Shown in pieces: positions 7,336 to 16,872 of a stretch of 64,000 nucleotides of DNA; position 1 is the stretch's first letter; every line of letters starts with the position of its first letter. This DNA is from Chitinophaga sp. YR627. Lineage in GTDB: Bacteria; Bacteroidota; Bacteroidia; Chitinophagales; Chitinophagaceae. The notes beneath the pieces are model-generated. The model worked only from the letters and a program-made list of their open reading frames with translations. It made no database searches and was not told the DNA's origin. The stretch lies in the NCBI RefSeq assembly GCF_900114995.1, contig NZ_FOUX01000007.1, forward strand, positions 310,001 to 374,000, read 5' to 3'. The position numbers and the translations under genes were made by a program.

Positions 7336-9852
7336 TTATAAAGCTGTTACTTTAATGTCGTCTATCGTTGCCATACAGTCAAAAGACCGGACACCGATCG
7401 TTCCTGCCGCAAATTCACTATCTGTTACCGTGATCACAGGCGTACTGCCCTGTTCAAAGTAAACCATGATCTGATCGCCTTTGGCATGTATCCTGATCGT
7501 ATAGGCTTTGTCCTTTTCCAGTTGTTGCGGATACTCCTTCAGTAAGGTCCACTTCCTGCCGGAGGATTTACCCAGTTGTATCCTGCCATTTTCAGCATCT
7601 ATACCGACGTAATAACCATTATAGGCATCTGCACCCAGGTTCTGGGAAGAAACGCGGAAAATGATACCTGCATTGCCGGCAGAGCCTAATTTCACGGATG
7701 CTTCATAACGCAGATCGCCGAACCAGGTATTGGAAGGGATACATTTTACACCATGGATACCATATCCCCAGGAACCTTTGTTGGAGGCTGCGTGGATAGC
7801 ACCGTCCTTAATGAACCATTGTCCGTAATTGATCCAGGTATTCAGCGTCGCATTTGTAAAGTCTTCATTGAAGCTGGTCGCAGGTGCCGCGGGCGTACCG
7901 GTCACCGGGAAATTACTGATCCGGATATTCTCGGAACCGTAAGGGACCAGGGTGATCTCTTCCACTGCTGCGGTTGAGCTCACCGGACTATTCGGCACTT
8001 CTTCCGCATGCATCTCATTATCAGAGACTTTCCAGGAGGACAGCCTTTGTGCCTTCAGTTTCAACCGTACAGGCGTCGTCGCCTGTACAAAAGGGTTTTC
8101 CGGCATCGCCTGTTGTTCTACGCTTACTGATTGGGCTAGCTGATTACGGTCGACCGCCAGTGCATAGTTCCAGGGAGAGGTGGGTTTAACTTCATAGTCA
8201 AAGAAGCCCTTTACCGGATGTTCTTTACGAACGGAATAGGCAGCGTCCATTTTCAGGGCATATACCAGCGGACCGCGTTCCACGGTTACCGACTGATTGA
8301 CCTGGTCAGAGAAATGTACTTCCATCGGGAAATGCAGCAATACAACATCTCCTTTTTTCCAGCCACGGTTTAGTGTGAGCATATTACCGGCAGCTACGCC
8401 GTTTTGTTTTACGCCATTGATGCTTACCTCCGGAGATTTACACCAGTTGGGTATTCTCAGCGTCAGTGGGAATGTTGCTGCTTTCTTTGGATCTACATGG
8501 ATACGGATCTTTTCTTCGAAGGGATAATTGGTCTCCACATTGAGTTTAACCGCAACGCCTTGTCCGACAAACGTATTCACTTCCACCGGTGCATAGGCGA
8601 TCACTGCCAGACCTTTATCAGCCGTCAGCGCCCAGCTGTTCTTAACGAAATAAGGCCAGCCCATGTGCATGTTATAACGGCAGCAACCCATCCCTGAGTA
8701 AGGACTCAGCAGGATACCGCCATCATAGTCTTCATCAAAACCGCTGTTGCCATGTTTGCAGAATAGCTGATTAGGCTGGGTATAGTATAAATGAGATTTG
8801 ATATCCCGGCTGAATTGTGCCGGTAAGGTATTAAAGGCGATCTTTTCCAGCTGATCCCCGATCCCTGCATCATGTACGATCCTGCCGGCAGTTTCCAGAC
8901 TTTGCATCCATTCTACCACTGTACAGGTTTCTACACCCTGGAAGGAGCTTTTACCCGAAAGGAATTCTGTACCGGAAGCAATGATGCCTGCCAGTCCGTG
9001 GTCCCGCAACAGATGGGCTATGCCTTTCTGTGTAGCCTGGCGGTATACATCATCATGGTTCAGTTGTGCATACAGCACAGGGAATTTCAGGGCCTGTCCG
9101 ACGCTTACACTATGTTTCGTATGGAAGTCGCCTCCAAGATGATAAAAGGCGTTATTCGTATAGATATTCGCCCAGGGATAGGCTTGTTTATCCAGCTTCT
9201 GAGCCAGTTCCAGCAGGAACTTGTCGCCGGTTTTATTATACAGCCAGAAGACCATTTCGATATTGTCACCGGTCCTGGATTTACTCCATTCGTACAATGG
9301 AACGGAATCCAGGTTGGCCAGTTCATATTTGAAATACCGGGTAAAGAAAGGGATCACCTTTTGATCGCCGGTAGCTTCGTAGTAGCTCTGTAAGGCGTAC
9401 ATCATCGGCATGCGTGGCCACCAGTCTTTCATTTTCGCCGGACCGAAAGAGCCATCCGCATGCTGGTTGTCCAATGTCCACCTGATCCATTTGAGAGAAC
9501 GGGCTTTTAGTGCCGGGTCGTCCAACGTATACGCGAGTGCGATCAGCCCTTTTACATAATAGGGGACACGTTCCCAACCGGAACCGGTACCACCCAGCCA
9601 GTCAGAGGCGGGGCCGAGATTGTCTGCTTCCGGATATAATTCTTCTGCATGACCAGTTGCGCCGTCACGCTGCAACTCCAGTTGTTTCAACAGCCATCCT
9701 TTGGCTTTGATACTCCCCAGTGGCAGCTGCACATAGCTATCGGAGGACAGTGGCGACCTGTTATAGATATTGGTTTGGGTTTTAGGCTGCTGCGCTGTGG
9801 CAAGAAGGGGTGTCCCCAACAGCAGACCTGACAATAAGATGTTTCTCAGCAT
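7336..9852 (-). CDS. Secreted GH127-type (DUF1680) beta-L-arabinofuranosidase
   Basis: This 838-residue protein has a signal peptide (cleaved after about residue 20, ATAQ) and a DUF1680/GH127 alpha/alpha barrel over about 35-420. The likely zinc-thiolate site is visible as E308-T-C310 and the C390-C391 pair in GMGCCRYN, which is the cysteine-nucleophile arrangement described for HypBA1. Beta domains follow to about 660. The C-terminal 180 residues form a LamG-like/DUF1080-like sandwich, a module also found in the GH43 protein at 13799. The expected role is removal of terminal L-arabinofuranose from plant polymers or glycoproteins in the periplasm. It lies 105 bp downstream of the phosphonate operon on the same strand but is functionally unrelated to it. 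Confidence 0.85.
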   Translation of the reverse strand: MLRNILLSGLLLGTPLLATAQQPKTQTNIYNRSPLSSDSYVQLPLGSIKAKGWLLKQLELQRDGATGHAEELYPEADNLGPASDWLGGTGSGWERVPYYVKGLIALAYTLDDPALKARSLKWIRWTLDNQHADGSFGPAKMKDWWPRMPMMYALQSYYEATGDQKVIPFFTRYFKYELANLDSVPLYEWSKSRTGDNIEMVFWLYNKTGDKFLLELAQKLDKQAYPWANIYTNNAFYHLGGDFHTKHSVSVGQALKFPVLYAQLNHDDVYRQATQKGIAHLLRDHGLAGIIASGTEFLSGKSSFQGVETCTVVEWMQSLETAGRIVHDAGIGDQLEKIAFNTLPAQFSRDIKSHLYYTQPNQLFCKHGNSGFDEDYDGGILLSPYSGMGCCRYNMHMGWPYFVKNSWALTADKGLAVIAYAPVEVNTFVGQGVAVKLNVETNYPFEEKIRIHVDPKKAATFPLTLRIPNWCKSPEVSINGVKQNGVAAGNMLTLNRGWKKGDVVLLHFPMEVHFSDQVNQSVTVERGPLVYALKMDAAYSVRKEHPVKGFFDYEVKPTSPWNYALAVDRNQLAQSVSVEQQAMPENPFVQATTPVRLKLKAQRLSSWKVSDNEMHAEEVPNSPVSSTAAVEEITLVPYGSENIRISNFPVTGTPAAPATSFNEDFTNATLNTWINYGQWFIKDGAIHAASNKGSWGYGIHGVKCIPSNTWFGDLRYEASVKLGSAGNAGIIFRVSSQNLGADAYNGYYVGIDAENGRIQLGKSSGRKWTLLKEYPQQLEKDKAYTIRIHAKGDQIMVYFEQGSTPVITVTDSEFAAGTIGVRSFDCMATIDDIKVTAL

Positions 9853-9957
9853 GGATCTGTTTACGTTGATGTGAATTCAACCTCCAATATAATAGAACTC
9901 ATTCGTAAACAAAATACTCCTGCTGAAAAAGTCTGCTAAGTTGACTGTTTTGTCGCT

Positions 9958-10545
9958 TTATGCCGTCTGCCCATGATAGGCCAGCAGGTATTTCAGCGTC
10001 AGCTCCCGGAACATTTGTACATCCGCCGGGTCGACAGGTACATCGATCTCTTTGGCCTGATCATCCCAGTAACGCAGTTTGATATAGCTGTCCAGGAGCG
10101 GGTCTTTCTCATATTCTGCGGCTTCTTCCGCCGTCATCGGCCCCCCTTGGTATTCCAGTGTCTTTTTGGAAGCTTCGGACAGCAGGTCATAATAGGCGGC
10201 GTTGCTGTAAGTCAGATACCGTTTGGCGTCTACATGGCTTGCGACCAGAATGCCCATCTTCTCAGGAAAACCGTTTTCTGCCAGGTATTGTTTACCCAGT
10301 TGATCATGTGCCATCTTCCCGTATACGCCCATGCTTTCACCATGTTCCAGGAAATGCCCGATATCATGATAAAAAGCTGCCAGGATCATTTCGTCATCAT
10401 AACCTTCCAGTTGCGCCAGTTTACCCGCCTGCACCATGTGCATTAATTGCGTGACGCCTTCTCCATATTCCTCCTGACCGTACCTGTTATACAGATTGAA
10501 GATGTTCTCTATACGCGCTTCGATCTCCTGTCTGTTCAATTGCAT
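9958..10545 (-). CDS. PhnZ-like HD-domain mixed-valent diiron oxygenase
   Basis: This 195-residue HD protein aligns by eye with the phosphonate-degradation HD oxygenases. Candidate ligands fall at almost the same numbers as in PhnZ: H36, H60-D61 (FYHDIGH), H64, H80, H104, K108 and D161 (YWDD). It also has the family segment KTLEYQGGPMTAEE. In PhnZ/TmpB enzymes the diiron centre cleaves the C-P bond of a hydroxylated aminophosphonate. The gating tyrosine appears shifted by one residue (E26-Y27-G28-E29), so the substrate may differ. No PhnY-type hydroxylase is encoded in the window. It is the last gene of a three-gene operon, 19 bp after the phosphodiesterase gene. Confidence 0.78.
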   Translation of the reverse strand: MQLNRQEIEARIENIFNLYNRYGQEEYGEGVTQLMHMVQAGKLAQLEGYDDEMILAAFYHDIGHFLEHGESMGVYGKMAHDQLGKQYLAENGFPEKMGILVASHVDAKRYLTYSNAAYYDLLSEASKKTLEYQGGPMTAEEAAEYEKDPLLDSYIKLRYWDDQAKEIDVPVDPADVQMFRELTLKYLLAYHGQTA

Positions 10546-10564
10546 AAGTCTGTATTTTGAATGG

Positions 10565-12238
10565 TTATTGTCTGTTTAAGAAAAGTTTATCTGCCGGAAT
10601 CAGTTGTTTGTAAAGTCCTGGTCCCTTATAGAAAGCATCCAGCCAGAAACCACCTTCGCCATTGTAAAACTCTACACGTACCGGATGTCTGCCGGCACTT
10701 AACTGAATACTCCCGGAGCGTTCTGTTACGCCGTGATTGCCGTCGTTATTTACGACTTCTTTTTCATCTACAAAAAGTTTACTGCCATCGTCTGAGCTGT
10801 TGTAGAAGGTATATTCTCCGGGGATATCTATTTGCAGATAACCGGTGAAGACAATACCGAAAACGCCGTTTTGTTTATCGAGGATAGACAGTAATTGTTC
10901 GCGGTTTAACGCAAACTCATATGTCTGCCATTCTCTCACGGGGGTAAGGTCTTTAAATAGCGGCAGATATTTCCATCCCTGTCCGGTATAGAGTTGTACC
11001 CGCAGACCATTAGCATGGGTACTATCCACCAGTCTGTAGTAAGCGACAGCCGTACTGCTTTCATTCCCTTTTTTGTCAAATGAGGCAGCCCTTACCACTG
11101 TAGATTTCTTCAGTTCAAAAGGTGTTGTATAGCGGGGAGAGGCACTATCCGGTTTAGTGCCATCCAGGGTATATCGGGTTACTGCATCGGGTGCGGTAGT
11201 TGTGATGCTGACAGTTGCGTTGGTATTGATATACAAACCTCCTGCCTGCTGGTAAAGGTACTTTTTGGGTGCGATAACCGGCGTGGAGATCAGTGATTTG
11301 CCCAACCAGAGATTGGATGGAGCAGTAAAGCCTTCAAAAGCACTTTTGACTGGTCTGCCGATCCAGACATACGGTGGTACTGTTTTCAATGCAAAAGCAA
11401 TTGTAGCTGCAAGATCGTAAGTAGCTACCTGCTCTGGTATCACATATCCTTTTTTAATGCCTTTACCATGCAGGATCATAGCAATTTCTGCTTCTTCCGG
11501 CGTAGCGCCGCCATGTCCGTATCCTACACCGCCATGATCCGCTGTGACGATGACCAGTGTTTGCTGTGCGATACCTGCTTTTTTAATGGCGGTCAATACC
11601 TCTCCGATTAAGGAATCAGTTTTGGCAACTGCCTGATAATATTCTTTCGAACCATGTCCGTACTCATGACCGGCGCCATCCACATGGTCGAGGTGCAGGA
11701 AAGCAAACAAGGGTTTCTGTTGCAGGTAAGCAGCGAAAGCCTGTGTAGTGGAATCTTCTGTGGAGAAAGTCTTGTCGAAGGATACCGCATGCTTTTCAAA
11801 CAGACGGCCAAATCCTCCCCAGTGATATACCGCGCCTATATCTGCTTTGGGATATTTATTATGTAGCACGCCAAAGATCGTCGGAAAGATACCTTCCTCG
11901 TTGCGTACGATCGCGGGCAATGAATGAGATTCACGTTCCCAGTCATTGTCTGTGATACCATGCTGCTCAACACCAGCACCCATGATCATGGATGCCCAGT
12001 TGGAGCTGCTGGAAGAGGGTAATACGGTACGTACGTTCCATTTTACACTGCCTTCCGTGATCATCCTGTGTAAAACGGGTGTAGCTGCCTGCCGGATACC
12101 ATCCGGACTCAGACCGTCTACACCTATTACGACCACATGCTGAATCCCTTCGGGATAAAGTTGATTGTCTTTTTGTGCAATAGCAGAAAGACTGCCTGCC
12201 GCAAAGAGCAGTGTCATTGTATGTTTCAGACTATTCAT
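10565..12238 (-). CDS. Secreted alkaline-phosphatase-superfamily phosphodiesterase with PA14-like domain
   Basis: This 557-residue protein has a signal peptide (about 1-21). An alkaline-phosphatase/nucleotide-pyrophosphatase domain spans about 33-330, with metal-binding D41 in VVVIGVDGLSPDG, a Ser-rich nucleophile loop (PSSSSSNWASMIMG), LDHVDGAGHEYG and TADHGGVGYGHGG. A chitobiase-C-terminal-like beta domain follows at about 345-410, and a PA14-like domain at about 430-557 (YTFYNSSDDGSKLFVD). It probably hydrolyses phospho- or phosphonate-esters in the periplasm. The context (DUF5690 transporter upstream, PhnZ-like oxygenase downstream) suggests that it frees a phosphonate head group from an ester or glycan. 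Confidence 0.78.
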   Translation of the reverse strand: MNSLKHTMTLLFAAGSLSAIAQKDNQLYPEGIQHVVVIGVDGLSPDGIRQAATPVLHRMITEGSVKWNVRTVLPSSSSSNWASMIMGAGVEQHGITDNDWERESHSLPAIVRNEEGIFPTIFGVLHNKYPKADIGAVYHWGGFGRLFEKHAVSFDKTFSTEDSTTQAFAAYLQQKPLFAFLHLDHVDGAGHEYGHGSKEYYQAVAKTDSLIGEVLTAIKKAGIAQQTLVIVTADHGGVGYGHGGATPEEAEIAMILHGKGIKKGYVIPEQVATYDLAATIAFALKTVPPYVWIGRPVKSAFEGFTAPSNLWLGKSLISTPVIAPKKYLYQQAGGLYINTNATVSITTTAPDAVTRYTLDGTKPDSASPRYTTPFELKKSTVVRAASFDKKGNESSTAVAYYRLVDSTHANGLRVQLYTGQGWKYLPLFKDLTPVREWQTYEFALNREQLLSILDKQNGVFGIVFTGYLQIDIPGEYTFYNSSDDGSKLFVDEKEVVNNDGNHGVTERSGSIQLSAGRHPVRVEFYNGEGGFWLDAFYKGPGLYKQLIPADKLFLNRQ

Positions 12239-12263
12239 ATGCTGCGGTACTGTTGGATCTTAT

Positions 12264-13562
12264 TTATGCTGCCAATATTGGCATGTCCGTATTTCTTACT
12301 TTCTTTTTGTGTACGAAGAACGCAAGCGAACAGATGCCGGCAATACTACCTATAAGGGCAACACCCGTAAGGCTTTGCTGAAAGAAATGACTCCAGCTTA
12401 CGCCTGCATTGTTGCCAAATTCCTTGTAAAGGAGGACTGTCACACTGCCCAGGTAGCCTGCTGCATCTGCGATGTACATCACAAAGCCTACGTTACCCTT
12501 TGCCTGAAAGGCAGCAATCATCCTTTCAAAGAAGATGGCATTGTAGGGAATGTAAGCCATATACAAACCCAGTCCCGCAAGACTCATCCAGGTGATACCA
12601 TCTATCTGGTGCATACGGAACAGCAACAGTGAAATACCGGTGAGCATACACCCGCTGATGATCATCAGATGGATCACCTTGAAGGCTTTGAAATTATGCC
12701 TGATAAGGATTAGCAGACTCAGTGCGATCAATACCAGTATCGATATCAGGGAATCCGTCAGGGTATATATATGTACATCTTTTATACCGAGGTCGTGCCA
12801 GATCTCTACTTCGAAATTATCACGTAAGTCTCTTGTGACTGTGAGTACGATATAAATGATCAGTGTTAATACGATGCCTGGTGCAAAGTTGTGAATGAAG
12901 CTTTTACGATCTGCCGCAGTCATGGGTTTTCTTACCGACCGTAATTGCTGATCGAGGGCAGAAGGTGGTGGCAGACAATCCAGTATAGTAGTGAAGATGA
13001 TCAGCGGAGCGGCAAATAAAAGACCCGTCAGAAAAGGCATCCAGTATTCGCTGACGTGAAACTGATCTAATAAGGTACGGCCAACAGTTTTGACAAAGCC
13101 TGAAGCAAATATGAGGCTGACGGACATGACCGCTGCCATAAACTCCGTCGCCCGTCTGCCTTCCAGGTAACCAAACACCAGTCCCCAGATCATCCCCAGG
13201 GGAAAGCCATTGGCAAAGAGGAACAGGATATTCCAGGGAGCAGGAACAAGCGCAAAGAACAACAACGCCAGCCAGGCAATGCCTACCAGGAAAAGCACAG
13301 CACGACCTCTTTTACTCCCATCAATACCCGCAATAAACCGGATCCCATAAAACTTACTACAGGTATAACCGATTACCTGGAAAATGACCAGCCATACTTT
13401 ATAATCTACCCCCAGGTATTGTACGCCTTCGAATGTTGCTGCGGAAAAAGCCTTCCGGAACGCATACATGCTCGTGTATGCACCAAATGCAGCAAGGGCT
13501 GTAATAACAGCCACGACACTATAAGGCCATTTCTCAAGACCAGACCGTAAAAACTGTTTCAT
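12264..13562 (-). CDS. DUF5690 family MFS-like transporter
   Basis: This 432-residue protein has about twelve hydrophobic helices and resembles the DUF5690 family, which is MFS-like and related to sugar-phosphate antiporters. The start AFGAYTSMYAFRKAFSAATF is characteristic. It is the first gene of an operon with a secreted phosphodiesterase (25-bp gap) and a PhnZ-like oxygenase. A role as inner-membrane importer of a phosphonate is therefore inferred from context and is not shown by any residue. The start at 13562 leaves a 235-bp divergent region shared with the GH43 gene. Confidence 0.75.
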   Translation of the reverse strand: MKQFLRSGLEKWPYSVVAVITALAAFGAYTSMYAFRKAFSAATFEGVQYLGVDYKVWLVIFQVIGYTCSKFYGIRFIAGIDGSKRGRAVLFLVGIAWLALLFFALVPAPWNILFLFANGFPLGMIWGLVFGYLEGRRATEFMAAVMSVSLIFASGFVKTVGRTLLDQFHVSEYWMPFLTGLLFAAPLIIFTTILDCLPPPSALDQQLRSVRKPMTAADRKSFIHNFAPGIVLTLIIYIVLTVTRDLRDNFEVEIWHDLGIKDVHIYTLTDSLISILVLIALSLLILIRHNFKAFKVIHLMIISGCMLTGISLLLFRMHQIDGITWMSLAGLGLYMAYIPYNAIFFERMIAAFQAKGNVGFVMYIADAAGYLGSVTVLLYKEFGNNAGVSWSHFFQQSLTGVALIGSIAGICSLAFFVHKKKVRNTDMPILAA

Positions 13563-13667
13563 GTCAGCAGATTGTGATTGCCATTGTCATGAGGCGGTAG
13601 TAGTAAATTGTTGGCTTCATGGATCAATGCAGATAGATGATCAATGCTTTATCTATAATAGCAATAC

Positions 13668-13695
13668 TAAACAAAGTTTAATTGAGTTAAACAAA
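13668..13695. promoter_or_regulatory. Repeat-rich divergent regulatory region
   Basis: Between the divergent DUF5690 and GH43 genes the 8-mer TAAACAAA occurs at 13668-13675 and 13688-13695, exactly 20 bases (two helical turns) apart. The second copy overlaps the dyad GTTTAA-TTGAG-TTAAAC (13676-13692). This looks like a regulator-binding site. I cannot assign the regulator, and no full -33/-7 promoter is evident. Confidence 0.4.
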
Positions 13696-13798
13696 ACGGG
13701 TGTTAAATTAAGATTAACCTATTGGGGCAGGATACTCGCTATTTCGATAGAATGAGTCGGTTTAAAGATTTATCTTATCCGGGAAATCACATTTTTTG

Positions 13799-16381
13799 AT
13801 GAAAACCTATTTTATGCCCTCACACTTTTTCGTGGCCTGGCTCAAAAGGTGCACGATCCAGAGAAAAAATACCATTGTAAGACACCTGTTTACGTTATTA
13901 TGTAGTGTTATCCTTTGTTCCACGCAGGTTTACAGTCAGGTCATCAATCCCCGTACACTTCCACAGGAATGGGGGGAATACGGTATAGGAGATCCCTATA
14001 TCCTTAAGTTCAGAGGTAAGTTCTATCTGTATTGCAGCACCCGCGATGACCAGAGCGGGGTTAAATGCTGGAGCAGCTGGGACCTCGCCAACTGGACCTA
14101 CGAAGGACTTTGTGTAGATAATACCGTCACCATCACCAAAGGGGCCTATGCACCGGAGGTGATCTACTGGAACGGTACCTTTTACATGTACACGTCCCCG
14201 GCAGGTAATGGACATTATATTTTGTCTGCCGCCAGTCCTACAGGTCCTTTTACTGTACAAACCGGCAACATCGGACATACCATCGATGGCTCCGTATTCA
14301 TTGACGACAATGCACAAATGTACTTCACCTATGCCGGCGGCTCCGGTATACAGGGTGCTACTATGAGTGGTCCTTTAGCGATCACCGGCGCAGGTAGTAC
14401 GTTGAGCGGTACTTCACTGAATGGCTGGACAGAAGGCTCTACGCTTTTTAAACGCAACGGTATCTATTACATGACCTATACCGGTAATCATGTCTTCAGC
14501 AGAGGCTACCGGGTGCATTATGCGACTTCCACAGCGCCCCTGGGTACCTATACAGGAGGTGCAAACAATCCTATTGTCCTGAATACGGAGGGAAGCTTCT
14601 TCGGACTGGGACACAGTGGTTCCGTGATCGGTCCGGACCTGGACACCTGGTTTATCGCTTATCACAACCTCCTGGGGCAAAGTAGTATCGTAGGGCCTAA
14701 CAGGAAGCTGAATATCGATCCTATGGGCTTTAACGGTGACAAACTGCTGGTATATGGTCCTACTTACTGGACACAACCCTCACCGGCATTACCGGCCTTT
14801 TATGACCGTTTTGACCGTACCGCTATTGGTAGTAACTGGACAAACATCAATGGCGGTAACTGGGGTATCTTCAACCAGGAGTTGATGTGGCAGGATAACA
14901 AGACGACTACGCAATGGTATCGTCAGGTAACCACTGCTACTTCGGCGGCTGACTATACGGCTGAATTCAATATGAAAGAAATGAGCAGAGGCGGTAATGG
15001 CGCACGCTTTGGCGCGGTGTTTTCCTACGTGGATGAAAATACCTTCGGTTCCGCAATGCTGAGTAGTTTTAATAATACCCTGGAAACAGATATTAAGGTG
15101 AATGGTGTTGCTATCGGCGTAAGTGCGATTCCTTTACCTGCTGGCTGGGATTACCAGAAATGGCACGTCATACGTATCGAAAAACAGGGCACTACTTTCA
15201 GGATCTATCTGGATGGGATGCTGAAATCAACCCGTACGGCTAATATTACTGCCGGTGGTAAGATCGGGGTAAGCACATATAACGACCACGCAGACTTTGG
15301 ATATACAGCCTTCAGTAACCGTGTGAATGGCAGCGGCGTATTCAGTTTTTATAAACCGGTACCTGGCACTATCCCGGCTGTGCATTATAACGAAGGGGGA
15401 GAAGGCGTGGGCTATCACGACCAGACCATCGAAAATACCGGTGGCAAATACCGGACAGACAGGGTCGATATCCGTGATTGTGAAGAAGGCGGAGAGAATA
15501 TCGGCTGGAATCAGACCGGCGAATGGTACCAGTACAATGTAAATGTGCAGACGGCCGGTCCTTACCATTTAGGGCTCCGGTACGCTACTACCTATACGGC
15601 CTGTAAAGTCCGGGTATCCTGTGACGGCGCTGATGTATCCGGTATCGTGGCGATCCCTGCTACCGGTGACTGGTCTGCCTGGCGTACGGCAGTACTGAAG
15701 AATCTTAATCTCCCGGCAGGTAATCATACTATTCGTCTGGAGACAGTAGAAGGAGAATTCGATTTCTCTTCATTGAAGTTCGAATCAGGGACAACAACAG
15801 CGCCCAATGGTTCGGATAACTTCAATTCCGGTAGTTTCTCCGGCTTGTGGAATTACGATAATGGTAATTACGCTATTACATCCGGCAGGGCAACTATTGA
15901 CGGATTTGGGAAACGCCTGATGGGTAACGTGGGATGGACTGATTATACAGTAGAAGCGGATGTACAATGTCCTTCAGGCGGTAACGGTGGACTGATCTTC
16001 CGGGTGAGAAATCCGGCTGCCGCAGAATTCGGCAATTCCAATGCCCTTAGTTCTGACTACTTCCAGGGCTATTATGCCGGCATAGACGCTGGTGGTATCG
16101 TGTTAGGGAAACAGAACTATAACTGGACTTCCCTGGCATCCAAAACACAGGCCTTGAGTCCGGGCCAAACCTATAAACTAAGAGCCGTGCTGAATGGCGC
16201 TAATATCAAGGTCTATCTGAACGATATGTCTGCACCGGCGATCGATTATACCGATCTGGCTCCGCTGATCAGTGGTAAGGCCGGTATCCGTACACATGCT
16301 GCGAATATGGCTTTCGATAATTTCCAGATATCACAGGAATTGAGCGCCCTGATATTCAGGTGTCGCGTTGATATACCATAA
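13799..16381 (+). CDS. Secreted multidomain GH43 glycosidase with CBM6-like domain
   Basis: This 860-residue enzyme has an extended N-terminus and a signal segment ending near STQVYSQ (about 47). The GH43 five-bladed propeller (about 50-330) shows its three acids as D65 (GIGDPYIL), D163 (TIDGSVF) and E212 (GWTEGSTLF). A LamG/DUF1080-like sandwich follows at about 340-510, a CBM6-like domain at about 520-665 (VHYNEGGEGVGYHD) and a second sandwich at about 680-850. Expected activity is arabinofuranosidase, xylosidase or arabinanase on hemicellulose. An in-frame TTG precedes the ATG at 13799, which I prefer. The gene is monocistronic and ends in a strong terminator. Confidence 0.83.
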   Translation: MKTYFMPSHFFVAWLKRCTIQRKNTIVRHLFTLLCSVILCSTQVYSQVINPRTLPQEWGEYGIGDPYILKFRGKFYLYCSTRDDQSGVKCWSSWDLANWTYEGLCVDNTVTITKGAYAPEVIYWNGTFYMYTSPAGNGHYILSAASPTGPFTVQTGNIGHTIDGSVFIDDNAQMYFTYAGGSGIQGATMSGPLAITGAGSTLSGTSLNGWTEGSTLFKRNGIYYMTYTGNHVFSRGYRVHYATSTAPLGTYTGGANNPIVLNTEGSFFGLGHSGSVIGPDLDTWFIAYHNLLGQSSIVGPNRKLNIDPMGFNGDKLLVYGPTYWTQPSPALPAFYDRFDRTAIGSNWTNINGGNWGIFNQELMWQDNKTTTQWYRQVTTATSAADYTAEFNMKEMSRGGNGARFGAVFSYVDENTFGSAMLSSFNNTLETDIKVNGVAIGVSAIPLPAGWDYQKWHVIRIEKQGTTFRIYLDGMLKSTRTANITAGGKIGVSTYNDHADFGYTAFSNRVNGSGVFSFYKPVPGTIPAVHYNEGGEGVGYHDQTIENTGGKYRTDRVDIRDCEEGGENIGWNQTGEWYQYNVNVQTAGPYHLGLRYATTYTACKVRVSCDGADVSGIVAIPATGDWSAWRTAVLKNLNLPAGNHTIRLETVEGEFDFSSLKFESGTTTAPNGSDNFNSGSFSGLWNYDNGNYAITSGRATIDGFGKRLMGNVGWTDYTVEADVQCPSGGNGGLIFRVRNPAAAEFGNSNALSSDYFQGYYAGIDAGGIVLGKQNYNWTSLASKTQALSPGQTYKLRAVLNGANIKVYLNDMSAPAIDYTDLAPLISGKAGIRTHAANMAFDNFQISQELSALIFRCRVDIP

Positions 16382-16387
16382 AACAAC

Positions 16388-16424
16388 AGCGGCACTAAGG
16401 CTATAGCTTAGTGCCGCTTGTTTT
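16388..16424. terminator. Bidirectional terminator between GH43 and GNAT genes
   Basis: A 12-bp perfect stem (16388-16399 with 16407-16418, 7-base loop) is followed by TGTTTT on the plus strand and by TGTTGTTT on the minus strand. It lies between the convergent ends of the GH43 gene and the GNAT operon, and suits both. Confidence 0.85.
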
Positions 16425-16869
16425 AATCTCGCTGCCGCAACTGCATATGCAGGATCGGGAAAGGTTTCCCGCTTGGATCCAGCTCCGATCGGCCGATGAT
16501 CTCAAAGCCACAATGCAGGTAAAACCCTACTGCCTGTTCATTCTGCTCATTTACATCTACCTTGCCGGCATGTAGTGTCCGGATCGCATAATCCAGTAAT
16601 TGTTTACCAACTCCCTTACCCCGGTATGCCGGGTCGATAAATAACATCTCTATATTATTCTCTGCAACACCTACAAAGCCTGCGATACCCTCGGTGTTCC
16701 TTGCACAGCGTAGTTCTACGGCATCCAGGTAGGTATTCAGAATGAGCGGTTTGTAATATTGAATATCTTCTTCCTGCAGAAAATGATGTGTTGCACGTAC
16801 TGACTTTTCCCATACAGTAATAATCTCGCTATAATCAGCTTTGCTGACAGGTGTTATTGTAAATTCCAT
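16423..16869 (-). CDS. YjaB-like GNAT acetyltransferase
   Basis: This 148-residue GNAT protein closely resembles E. coli YjaB: the start has VWEKSVRATHHFL, then IEMLFIDPAYRGKGVGKQLLDYA (acetyl-CoA loop), then VNEQNEQAVGFY...GF...GRSE.D..GKPFPILHM. Acetyl-CoA dependent N-acetyltransferase activity is expected; the natural acceptor of this family is not established. It begins 3 bases after the stop of the RimJ/RimL-type gene, so the two form an operon. Confidence 0.8.
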   Translation of the reverse strand: MEFTITPVSKADYSEIITVWEKSVRATHHFLQEEDIQYYKPLILNTYLDAVELRCARNTEGIAGFVGVAENNIEMLFIDPAYRGKGVGKQLLDYAIRTLHAGKVDVNEQNEQAVGFYLHCGFEIIGRSELDPSGKPFPILHMQLRQRD

Positions 16870-16872
16870 TTG

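Noticed and set aside
8872..9393. 173-codon plus-strand open frame opposite the GH127 gene
   Set aside because: It is fully within a recognised gene with intact catalytic motifs; no sign of a second coding use.
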